From contig CP051140.1 in NCBI GenBank assembly GCA_001592805.2, positions 3,101,501-3,165,500 of the forward strand: 64,000 nt of DNA. The letters are read 5' to 3'. Under the pieces are notes generated by a model that ran no database searches, had not been told where the DNA came from, and saw only the letters and a program-made list of their open reading frames with translations. Both the position numbers and the translations under genes were made by a program. The DNA comes from Peltaster fructicola (lineage: Eukaryota; Ascomycota; Dothideomycetes). Positions 10,560-19,448 of the stretch are shown in pieces. The first letter of the stretch is position 1. Every line of letters begins with the position of its first letter.

Positions 10560-11511
10560 GCTGCGTGAGACACAAACTAAGAATGATGATAGGCATAAGA
10601 GACGTTGAGACGCAAGTGAGGCGATCGAAGCTGCGCTATGTTCATATACTCAGACGATCCTTATGACTGCATGCCGAGCGAATGGTTGGCGCAGACCCTC
10701 AATGTCAGGTACAGAGGTAATAGTGTTGCTTGGCAAGCGAGCGCAGATTCTCGCTGCGCCCACCCATTACAATGCCAAGGAGGGCACCAAGACGAGTGTG
10801 CTGAACGGACATGCGGGTTGTTGTGCATCGCCACAGAGTAGAGGCGGGACGATTGTGAGGGCCTCTTGTACGTTAACAGAAAGGCTCTCGATCCCGTCCG
10901 TGCTCAGCCAGCCTGACTCCTCTCACTCGCCATATCAGGAATACAGCCTTGCGTCAGGTGGGAATCAGAGACCTGCGATCCAGGTTGCTGAGATAGGAGG
11001 AACGAGCGATGCGGGAACTGCCTGCAGAGTTCGCTGATAGCGACGCCTCACGGCATCTTGAACTGTACCTTAAAGAATCTTGTCGGTTAGTGTGCGCCTT
11101 GCTTGTGGCTCGGCAGGTTCATAGTCGTATCGACGCGCACTATACAGGATTCCAAGGTTGTATGTCCGGTCTGTGGACGTCGTTACAGGTGATGGCGCAG
11201 TATTAGTCCTGTGGTGGACATTTTGTTCGCGACTCGGCGTGCTTGTGATGCTTGTCAGCTGAAGTCAAAAGATGCGCGCTAAAGCCGGAAGTGCTGTCAC
11301 TAGACTGAACCTGGTCTGTGTACACCATCACCACCGCCAAGAGCTTGACCAGTATGCTGTTCTATCAACTCGACTTGCGACATCACACCAACGGCCCTCC
11401 AGATTGGAAGGGATCACACCTCACAATGCCGATTCGGTTGAATGATTGATCACAGTTGAGCCGATGTGAGAGAGTCACCTCCACCCTCATCGTCGCCGCT
11501 GATCGCCCAGC
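10560..11511. promoter_or_regulatory. Divergent intergenic region upstream of VPS39 and the membrane protein
   Basis: About 950 bases separate the two divergent start codons, so both promoters should lie here. Short frames in this stretch have no protein-like features. No specific binding site can be assigned by eye. Confidence 0.4.
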
Positions 11512-14500
11512 ATGCTGGCCGCCTTCACAGCTCAGCCTATACACGAGCACAAGCCCAAGGACAAGTCGAAGATCGAAGCGCTCCTCGCATATGGCGATAG
11601 ACTCCTCGTCGGATTGTCGAACGGCACCCTTCGCATCTACCGTGTAAACGAAGACAACAGCAATGTATCTGCACCTGGCTCACCTCCTTCAGATGGAACG
11701 AAGTCGAAAGTGCGGGCTGTAGACCTGTTGTCAGAGAAAGAGCAGTTTAGTAAGAAGCCGATCCAGCAGCTCGCGATTGTGAAAGAAGCGAACTTGTTGG
11801 TTAGCTTGAGCGACGGCTACATATCCTTGCATGACCTGCAGTCGTACAGTCTAGTCGAACGTCTGGAGAAGACAAAAGGCGCATTGTGCTTTGCGGTCAC
11901 AAGCAATGTCCTCAAGGATCCCGACTCTAGCATCCCAACACTGGTGTCAAGACTCGTTGTGGGCGTGAAGAGGAAGCTGATGTGTTGGACATGGACTGAT
12001 ATGGAGCTGTCGAATGACGTACCGGAAATCAACATGGAGGATGCAGTGAAGACTCTGACTTGGGCGACAGACACAAAACTTGCCGTAGGAATGGATGCTG
12101 GCTTCAGTGTCGTTGATGTGCTGTCGGGTGAGATCACGCCTGTCAATAAGCCTGCTTCCCGTTTAGCACCCGGTAGGGATGAGTCGACACCTGGAGAGTT
12201 GGGTGGTGTCAGATTCGCCGCAGTCTCTAGCAGCGGGATGGGCTACATGGGCATGAGCTCATGGGTGCCGAGACCAATGTCATCTCGTATCAGTGGAGAA
12301 GAGCTTCTGTTCGCCAAAGACGTCAATACGCTCTTCACCGATCTCGACGGTAAGCCGACTGAGAAGAGGCAGGTTCCATGGTCATATGCACCTGAGGCCA
12401 TAGGATACAGTCATCCATATCTACTTGCACTGCAGCAGCCTGACAAGGGCGTCCTTCAAATCCGCAACCCCGACACACTGAACTTGCTCCAGAGCATCCC
12501 AGTACCACAAGGTAGCATATTACACGTCCCACAGCCAAGGATTAGTCTGGCCCATGCTGGAAAAGGCTTCCTGGTCGCCTCCGAGAGAACAATCTGGCGC
12601 ATGAATGCGTTGTCATACCCGACGCAGATCGATGAGCTCGTGGCGAAGAGCAAGTACGACGAAGCTATCAGCTTTCTTGGTCTGCTCGAGGATACGCTTA
12701 TTGATGACAAGCTTGGACGTATCCGAGAAGTCCGAGTAAAGAAGGGAGAAGCGTTGTTTCGCGATCGCAAGTATCGTCCAGCACTGGATCTGTTTACTGA
12801 CGCCCAGGCCTCGGTAGATCGTGTGGTCAGGTTGTATCCACGATCAATTGCTGGTGACCTGTCGAGCATCACCGAAGTTGCCACGTCAGATGAGAGTGCT
12901 GATGAAACTACTAAAGCAGAAGAGAATACCAAGGAACCTCCAAGCACACCGTCCAAGTCTGTCATCGGTCGCTTCAGAGCAACACAAACACCACAAAAGT
13001 CAAGCAAGGCTGTGGATTCTGATACGGCTTCTCTATCGCCCACTCCTAGGAACGATTCCGATAATGTCTCTATTCGTTCTACACGTACGCCAGCTAGAAA
13101 CAGGCCACAGGACCGGCCGCTTGAAGGAGACGATCTGAGGATCGCTGTGCTGTCATTGTGTTCGTATCTGGCTCAATCTCGCCAGTATGTCCAGAAGTTT
13201 CTCAACTTCAACGGCACCCTCAAAGAGGATCCGCCGACTCTGAATGCAGAGACACATAAACCTGCGTTCGCTGATCTGCTACCTCAGGACCTCTTCCAAG
13301 GGAAGAGTCCCGGGCAGCTCGATTGGCAAGCTGAGTTGTTGAAAGTTGCACAGCTCGTGGACACAACTCTCTTCCGCTCGTACATGCTTGCGTCGCCATC
13401 ACTAGCAGGGCCACTATTTCGTCTCGACAACTTCTGCGATCCTGACGTCGTACAGACAGCTCTGTACGAGAATCAGCGATATGGCGATCTGATCGACTTC
13501 TTACATGGCAAGAAGCTCCATCGGCAATCTCTTGAGATGTTGCAGAAGTTTGGCAAAGGCGATGTGGAGAACGAAGCAGAAATACCAGAAGGATTGAATG
13601 GTCCAGAGAGAACTGTAGCCTATTTGAAACAATTGCCACCCGGACTACTGGATCTCGTGCTAGAGTTCGTGCAGTGGCCCATCGAAGTGGATCAGGATCT
13701 CGGCTTAGATGTCTTCACAGCTGACTCGGACAATGCAGAACACATGGATCGTCGAAGAGTGTTGGAGTTTCTTGCCGAGCGTGCTCCTCAGCTTGAACAG
13801 AGATACCTTGAGCATATCATCGATGATTGGCATGATACAGAGCCCGATTTTCATCAAAGGCTTGTCGAGCTCTACATACAGTCTCTCAAGTCTGGCGAGA
13901 GTGCTGACGCAGATCTCACGGCAACACAAAGGAAGCTGGAAGAACTTCTGCGTACCAGCGAGAAGTACAATCGTGGCCAGACGTTCAGACTTCTGGACGC
14001 AGAAACACCTGCTCTACACGAGAGTCGAGCAATTGTGCTGACCGCAATGGGTAATTACAAGCAGGCACTATCAATCTACGTCTATCAGATTCGTGACTAC
14101 GATAAAGCTGAGGAGCGCTGCGCAGCAATCTACTTACGACAACAGGCAGAGAAGGATGTTAAAGAGAAAGCAGCAATGGCTGAGCAGACACGAAGGAGTG
14201 GCGCTATGGGCCCAACGACGATACGAACGGCCCAGAAGAATGAGGCTGAAGCAGATGACAGTGTCTTTGCGATGCTGCTCGGTCTCTACTTGCGCCCTCC
14301 TGTTGGCGAGGACAAACGCTGGCCACAAGCACTAGAACTGCTGAGCAAGCATGGTTCTCGACTGCCGGCAAGCAATACTCTTGATCTAATGCCCGATGAC
14401 CTTGCTGTGCAGCAGCTTCAAGACTACTTCCGTGGACGTATGCGCTTCTCAACGACCTTGTTGCGGGAGGACAGTATCGTGAAGGGTCTTGAAGGAGTAA

Positions 14501-14724
14501 GACGTGTCAGAACGGAGGCAACACTCCTGCTTGGCAGGGACTATGGCGAACTTGGCCATAGCAAGCCGCAAGGACGCAACAGACGTGTGGTGGTCAGGGA
14601 AGAAGACCATTGCAAGGTCTGTCACAAGCGATTCCGTGCAAGTGCAGTGCGTGCCTGGCCTGATGGCAGCGTGACGCACTACGGTTGTGTACCAGGCAAG
14701 GAAGAAAGACCTCGTGGGTGGTGA
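11512..14724 (+). CDS. VPS39: HOPS complex subunit Vam6/Vps39
   Basis: This is a 1070-residue intronless gene starting at the ATG at 11512. Vps39 is the HOPS tethering subunit that binds Rab7/Ypt7 and promotes vacuole and late-endosome fusion. The N-terminus (about 1-330) is a CNH-type beta-propeller; it opens MLAAFTAQPIHEH and has the typical YGDRLLVGLSNGTLRIY blade. The centre is an alpha-solenoid: CDPDVVQTALYENQRYGDL and the following DFLHGKKLHRQSLEML stretch are Vps39 domain 1 / clathrin-repeat signatures. The C-terminal Vps39 domain 2 includes a zinc-finger-like CKVCHKRF...HYGC. A disordered Ser/Thr-rich insert lies at about 465-535. The start fits the family. The 3' end is 67 bp from the convergent HMG-CoA lyase. 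Confidence 0.95.
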   Translation: MLAAFTAQPIHEHKPKDKSKIEALLAYGDRLLVGLSNGTLRIYRVNEDNSNVSAPGSPPSDGTKSKVRAVDLLSEKEQFSKKPIQQLAIVKEANLLVSLSDGYISLHDLQSYSLVERLEKTKGALCFAVTSNVLKDPDSSIPTLVSRLVVGVKRKLMCWTWTDMELSNDVPEINMEDAVKTLTWATDTKLAVGMDAGFSVVDVLSGEITPVNKPASRLAPGRDESTPGELGGVRFAAVSSSGMGYMGMSSWVPRPMSSRISGEELLFAKDVNTLFTDLDGKPTEKRQVPWSYAPEAIGYSHPYLLALQQPDKGVLQIRNPDTLNLLQSIPVPQGSILHVPQPRISLAHAGKGFLVASERTIWRMNALSYPTQIDELVAKSKYDEAISFLGLLEDTLIDDKLGRIREVRVKKGEALFRDRKYRPALDLFTDAQASVDRVVRLYPRSIAGDLSSITEVATSDESADETTKAEENTKEPPSTPSKSVIGRFRATQTPQKSSKAVDSDTASLSPTPRNDSDNVSIRSTRTPARNRPQDRPLEGDDLRIAVLSLCSYLAQSRQYVQKFLNFNGTLKEDPPTLNAETHKPAFADLLPQDLFQGKSPGQLDWQAELLKVAQLVDTTLFRSYMLASPSLAGPLFRLDNFCDPDVVQTALYENQRYGDLIDFLHGKKLHRQSLEMLQKFGKGDVENEAEIPEGLNGPERTVAYLKQLPPGLLDLVLEFVQWPIEVDQDLGLDVFTADSDNAEHMDRRRVLEFLAERAPQLEQRYLEHIIDDWHDTEPDFHQRLVELYIQSLKSGESADADLTATQRKLEELLRTSEKYNRGQTFRLLDAETPALHESRAIVLTAMGNYKQALSIYVYQIRDYDKAEERCAAIYLRQQAEKDVKEKAAMAEQTRRSGAMGPTTIRTAQKNEAEADDSVFAMLLGLYLRPPVGEDKRWPQALELLSKHGSRLPASNTLDLMPDDLAVQQLQDYFRGRMRFSTTLLREDSIVKGLEGVRRVRTEATLLLGRDYGELGHSKPQGRNRRVVVREEDHCKVCHKRFRASAVRAWPDGSVTHYGCVPGKEERPRGW

Positions 14725-14791
14725 ACACTATCTGAGCGCGCCTGACATACCTCATTGATACCACACGTTGTACACATACAGTAATGCTTGT

Positions 14792-16087
14792 TCATTGATG
14801 ATCTCTTCGTAACCTTGCGAGTGTGGCTTTTCCAGCACTGGAGCTGTTCTTCTTGCCGATCTCACCAGTGATCCAGTCGCCGATTCGACTCATCTCTTCA
14901 AGATCAATGCCAGTCTTTGCACCAAGTGAATGCAACATATACACCAGATCTTCCGTTGCAACATTGCCTGTTGCACCAGGTGAGTAGGGACAACCGCCGA
15001 GACCACCAACCGCAGAGTCGAAGGTTCGTATACCATGATCCAGAGAGACGACTGTATTGACGAGAGCCTGTCCAAAGGTATCATGGAAATGTAATGCGAG
15101 ATCCTCGTCCCTGATGCCTGCTTCCTTGAGAGTTTGCAAGAGTCGTCTCGTTCGTGGAGCTGTACCCATGCCTGTTGTGTCTGCAACGGAGATCTCGTCT
15201 GCTCCCATCTCTAGAAGACTAGCGGCGATCTCAGCAACTCTGTGCGGATCGACATCTGGTCCTTCGAACGGGCAGCCTAATGCTACAGAGATATATGCCC
15301 TGACAGGATAGCCTTCTCTTTTGGCGTCTGCCATAAGCGGTGCAAACCGGTCAAGTGACTCTTGTATTGTGCAATTGGTGTTTGTTTTGCTGAAGGTCTC
15401 GGTCGCAGCCATGAATATGGAGACCTCATGTCGCTGTTCGGCAGCTGCAGCTTGATCCTCGTTCTTCTTCATTGCCTCTGTACCAGACTTTGCAGATGGC
15501 ATGGCGTTGGGATCTGCTGAAGATGTGTTCAATGCTGGCCCCGTGTCATTAGACTCCACCGTTCCAGCTCTATACTGCCTCGAGCTCTTCTCCATAGCTT
15601 CTGTGCCTGATCTCGCAGCTGGCATAGCATTGGGATCTGCTGAAGAGGTGTTCAAGGCCGGCCCGGTATCATTTGTCGGCGAAGGTGGTGGAGTAGGATA
15701 GCTACTGGGAGACTGCCTCATGGTCTGGAAGAAGTTCTCTAGTCCTCGAGTGTTTGGAAGGAGCCATTGGTATGTAATTGGCTTTTCCGATCGAGGTTGA
15801 TCTGATAGTATGCTTGAGAGCACTTCATCTGACGCAGCCATCTGTGGCACCCATCTCGGATGAACGAAGCTTCCAGCTTCAATCGTCTCGACACCAGTCC
15901 TAGCCAGCCTCCTGATAAGCTCGACTTTCGTGGTTACGGGTATGCTGGTCTTCTCGTTCTGCAGTCCATCTCTTGGTCCGACTTCCACTATCCGGACATG
16001 ATCCGCGAGCCGCGCTCTTGAGGATGTGAAAGTGCGATGCTGCGTTGCGCGTCGCACGAACGAGCTCAATGGCGATATGCGAGACAT
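14792..16087 (-). CDS. Hydroxymethylglutaryl-CoA lyase, mitochondrial, with duplicated insert
   Basis: This enzyme cleaves HMG-CoA to acetyl-CoA and acetoacetate in leucine breakdown. The N-terminal 25 residues, rich in Ser and Arg and lacking acids (MSRISPLSSFVRRATQHRTF), look like a mitochondrial presequence. Catalytic signatures are intact: VEVGPRDGLQNEK near residue 33, IEAGSFVHPRWVPQM, LHFHDTFGQA with the metal-binding histidines, and the family signature GLGGCPYSPGATGN with its cysteine. At 431 residues it is far longer than the roughly 325-residue animal enzyme. The extra length is an insertion after WLLPNTRGLENFF, before EVSIFMAATETFSK, and contains two near-identical 29-residue copies. 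The start at 16087 faces the CUE-like gene 287 bp away. Confidence 0.93.
   Translation of the reverse strand: MSRISPLSSFVRRATQHRTFTSSRARLADHVRIVEVGPRDGLQNEKTSIPVTTKVELIRRLARTGVETIEAGSFVHPRWVPQMAASDEVLSSILSDQPRSEKPITYQWLLPNTRGLENFFQTMRQSPSSYPTPPPSPTNDTGPALNTSSADPNAMPAARSGTEAMEKSSRQYRAGTVESNDTGPALNTSSADPNAMPSAKSGTEAMKKNEDQAAAAEQRHEVSIFMAATETFSKTNTNCTIQESLDRFAPLMADAKREGYPVRAYISVALGCPFEGPDVDPHRVAEIAASLLEMGADEISVADTTGMGTAPRTRRLLQTLKEAGIRDEDLALHFHDTFGQALVNTVVSLDHGIRTFDSAVGGLGGCPYSPGATGNVATEDLVYMLHSLGAKTGIDLEEMSRIGDWITGEIGKKNSSSAGKATLARLRRDHQ
15464..15673 (-). repeat. Tandem in-frame duplication inside the HMG-CoA lyase gene
   Basis: Two copies of a unit with a period of 123 bp (41 codons) lie in the coding sequence; the core copies run 15587-15673 and 15464-15550. 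Each encodes NDTGPALNTSSADPNAMP, then [AS]A[RK]SGTEAM[EK]K. The copies differ by only a few residues, with several silent differences at DNA level, so the duplication is not brand new. The reading frame is preserved through both copies. Confidence 0.9.
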
Positions 16088-16374
16088 GGTGATTAGACCC
16101 TTTCCAGAGCCCGTATCGTGTTGCTGCTCACATCATCGGGCAACAGATCATTGGAATCAACTAGCAGTGCGGAGTGCTGTTCGAGAACGATTCCATGACG
16201 AGAGCTGTGGCGTCACCGAAGTGGAGGAAGCCCGCGCCACGACCTGCGCCACGATGTCGTAAGTCGACAGCAATCACAAATACAGGCAGCAGATATGCAG
16301 AAAGACAGTTCTCGCGCCAACCACCACATCGTCACATCGGCTCGGAAGTAAAAGCACACATCGTACTTGTAGTC

Positions 16375-16915
16375 ATGACGAGCTCGAACGAAAACCCTTG
16401 GGAGGATCAGGTAACACCAACTCGACAAGCACATCAACAGCAGCATACTGGCGATTTGCTGGGTGGGCAAGCCGCGCAGAATCCATGGCAGCTCAGTGGC
16501 GAGCAGTCGCACTCACAGGACCATCCATCGTACACTGCACAACCAGACCCGTGGGCTACACAACAGCATTCCACCGGATTCGCACCTCCTCCAGGTCCAC
16601 CGCCATCTCAGACTCGATCGCAAGCACCAAAGCTGCCAGATGAGACGTCGAGGTTCGTTCCAGAGTCTGAGCGAGGCGAGCAGCGAGAAGCACTCGAGCA
16701 ATTCGAGATATCACATCATGGACAGCAATCACCAGACGATCGCAACATCGAGGCACTGACAAGACAGTTCCCTAAGATCGATAGCGCTCTAGTAGCAGCA
16801 ATCTATAACGATTCGAAGGATATGGGAGCGAGTCGAGAGATGTGAGTAACACGGTTCGACGATCGTTTGCTTGCTGATTCCGTATAGGCTTGGAGAGCTT
16901 AGCGACTCTACTTGA
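16375..16915 (+). CDS. Small CUE-like domain protein, two exons
   Basis: Exon 1 is 16375-16841 and exon 2 is 16888-16915, around a 46-nt intron (GTGAGT...CCGTATAG, with CTGAT as likely branch site). Splicing joins the frame as SREM|LGELSDST and gives 164 residues; without it the protein stops directly after SREM. The N-terminal two-thirds is disordered and rich in Gln, Pro and Ser (GFAPPPGPPPSQTRSQ). The C-terminal part (NIEALTRQFPKIDSALVAAI) matches the first helix of CUE ubiquitin-binding domains, in which residues and spacing around the FP motif contact ubiquitin. The role is probably ubiquitin-linked trafficking or quality control, but this is inference. The start MTSSNENPWEDQ is the natural one. 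Confidence 0.75.
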
Positions 16916-17060
16916 CAAGGCTGCAGATGTATCAGATCGTACGCCTCAATGCAATGCGTATACATCCATACATATGCTTCCCTACTCCTTCTAATGACGT
17001 TTGTGGGTATAATGTACACTCATATCCTCATGCACACCATGATTGGCGCACGCAATTCGC

Positions 17061-18425
17061 TCAGCGTTTGCGGTTCAATGTCTGCGGTCGTGGTGCTTTG
17101 ACTTCTTCTTCTTCTTCTTCTTCGCTACTCTCCTCGTCAGACGATCCATCGTCGAGAGCAACCGCATCCTCTGACACGTCCTCGCTGTCATCGTTTTCAT
17201 CTTCGTCCGCACTGTCGTCATCGGTCTCCTCAGCTTCAATATCAAGCATATCTTCCTCAATAGCATCCTCTTCCTCATCACTGTCCTCCTGCTGGACGAG
17301 ATTGAGGTCGTCTGCTTCATCGTCTGATTCTGCTCCAGGTGCGGCTTCAATTGCGAGGACTTCATCATCATCGCTCGGAAGGTCTGCTTCAGCGTCGTCA
17401 TTGGCCTCAATATACAGCACACCATCCTCCTCGGCAGCAGCATCGGCTCTCAATCTCTGGTTCTGCATGCCTCGTCGAAGCTCAAGCTGAGCACTCAGCA
17501 TATCCAGCTTGGCCTTGAGCTGTACGAGAGGCTGTAGTCCTTGAGCACGCTGGCGTACCACCTGGTTGAGAGCTTTCAATTTTCGTAAAATGTCCGGCTG
17601 TGTAGAGAGATAGCCGCCGTGCGCAACCAGTGACCATTGTATCCAGAGCATAAGGGTTCCTGTTCGACCAGGTCGCTTGTATATGCGTTCAGAAATGCGA
17701 GATAGAAGATTGCCTACGAGAGGTGATGGAAGTCGCTGTATTGTGTTCCGTATTGCTTGCACATCCCTGAGATGAAAGCAACTCTCAAGCATGTCCTTAT
17801 CATTGGTCTTAAGTGCCTGCTGGAGGACGGTAGCGAGTGAGTGTCCAGTTACTGGCCGGAGCAGAGCACCTTTACCGCTGGCGGGTACGAGATGTGGTGG
17901 CTCAGCATGAGGATCTGGTAGATGCGCGTGGACGTCAATGATATCCGGATGCCGCGACTTGAGCATGTCTCCAAATGAGGGTTCCTCATCCTCTTCTGCG
18001 CCATTACTCATCTCCACGTCCTCTAGTGGTACCATTGCCTGACCATTCGACTCGATGCCATTGCTCTGATGGACACCGTTCGTCTGTGATTCCTTCTCTT
18101 CATCACTCTCATCATTGTCGCTTTCCTCGTCGCTCGATATGCTGATAGCGTCTGACACGTCGTTGGCGCCAGCTGCTACTGTAGCTCGTGTCTCGTCGAT
18201 TTTGTTTGCGGCTTTACTGGGTAGGCCATTAGTTGTGGCAGCACTGAGCTGTTTGCGCCTCGCACTGCTCGTATCGAGTATAGCAGCAAAAGTGTCTTTG
18301 CTCGGAGTGTTGTGTGAGCTCTTCAGTCTTTTGGATGGCGATTCTTCTGGCTGTCCATTGACATGTGCTGCTTTTCCGGCTCGAGACTTCTGTTGCATTT
18401 CATGCAACCGCTTCAAGGCACTCAT
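17061..18425 (-). CDS. UTP5: Utp5/WDR43-like small-subunit processome protein (Utp12 domain)
   Basis: This 454-residue protein starts at the ATG at 18425. Residues about 182-310 form a Utp12/Dip2 domain: SLATVLQQALKTNDKDMLES, LVGNLLSRISERIYKRPGR, LMLWIQWSLVAHGGYL and LRKLKALNQVVRQRAQGLQP. Proteins with this domain belong to the t-UTP/UtpA part of the SSU processome, which binds nascent pre-rRNA in the nucleolus. The N-terminus is lysine-rich and disordered with nuclear-localisation-like sequence (SPSKRLKSS). The C-terminal 110 residues are extremely acidic, with a run of seven Glu encoded by a CTT/CTC-type microsatellite near 17101-17123, and end in the basic LNRKR. Yeast Utp5 has an N-terminal WD40 propeller that is absent here, so Utp5 versus another Utp12-domain paralogue is not certain. 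Confidence 0.75.
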   Translation of the reverse strand: MSALKRLHEMQQKSRAGKAAHVNGQPEESPSKRLKSSHNTPSKDTFAAILDTSSARRKQLSAATTNGLPSKAANKIDETRATVAAGANDVSDAISISSDEESDNDESDEEKESQTNGVHQSNGIESNGQAMVPLEDVEMSNGAEEDEEPSFGDMLKSRHPDIIDVHAHLPDPHAEPPHLVPASGKGALLRPVTGHSLATVLQQALKTNDKDMLESCFHLRDVQAIRNTIQRLPSPLVGNLLSRISERIYKRPGRTGTLMLWIQWSLVAHGGYLSTQPDILRKLKALNQVVRQRAQGLQPLVQLKAKLDMLSAQLELRRGMQNQRLRADAAAEEDGVLYIEANDDAEADLPSDDDEVLAIEAAPGAESDDEADDLNLVQQEDSDEEEDAIEEDMLDIEAEETDDDSADEDENDDSEDVSEDAVALDDGSSDEESSEEEEEEEVKAPRPQTLNRKR

Positions 18426-19448
18426 GGTGATAGTCGCATGTTAGAGTGACAGAGAGTACTGTCTGAAATGCCGTGAAGCTACAAAATACTGTACAATTTG
18501 TCGTCAAGGTATCGCTGAACCTCAAGTTTTGCCCGTCGTGCAAATTATTTCTCAGACGACAGTCGGTCCACATAAGGTATAGCGCATTTCTAAGATCCTC
18601 TTGGCACTTCATCCCCGATGCACACTACGATCAGGTGTGCCGCCTCTGTCGCCATCGCCAGGATGGAGAAGGCTACAGGATCGGCTTAAGCTAGCTGGAA
18701 GGATGAGCTGCTGCTGTCCGTACAGAACCAGCGCCGACGCAAGATATGAGAAATGTCATACAGCCAATCACAGCTTCACATCGCGTTGTTGGCGCATTCA
18801 GATGAGCTCTTCCTGGTACCGGAATCTGCTAGAACACTGCAGACAGAGAATGTGGTCCATCATTGCCAGAAGTAATGAATGTGATATGCTTTGCTACGCG
18901 CACGAGCAAGAGGCCGCCTGACCGTGGCCTTACCAGTGGATGTACAGATGAGCTGAAACTTAATGGCCATTACAACTCAAAGAGCTCCCAGCGACATCTC
19001 GCAGACGTCTCTGCTGACGGCGCGCAACGCAATCAGCGACGATCGATGCCGTGAGACTGATCTGGCATGAGTGTCTGTACAAGTGTTGCTTGAGCCGTAT
19101 GTGCAGTGGTAATTACCTTGTCGAAGTTTTGCAGGGGGCAATTAAGCGACGGCTGTTCCCGTAGCTGACTAGTTGATGGCTTTCCTACTTCTATTTTCCT
19201 TCCAACCTCTTTTGACACCTTTGTTATTCGCTCGGCTTAAAACACACCAGAAGCTTCATTACGCGTCCATTCACTATCACAGTGATCGCGCATCACATCC
19301 AGCCAACTCGAACTACACGCGACCATTACCAAGGATAGTGCGCTGCACCTGGCGCTCACTTCGGCTTGTTTGCACGTGCAAAGCTCACGCGTCAGCCCGA
19401 ATCTGAAGCTTTGCGGTCTTGGCATCACATGATAGGCGACGCAGCATC
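18426..19448. promoter_or_regulatory. Divergent intergenic region between UTP5-like gene and BDF1
   Basis: About 1 kb separates the two divergent starts. Short frames here show no domain or signal features. It should contain both promoters. I see no RNA gene and cannot name specific elements. Confidence 0.4.
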
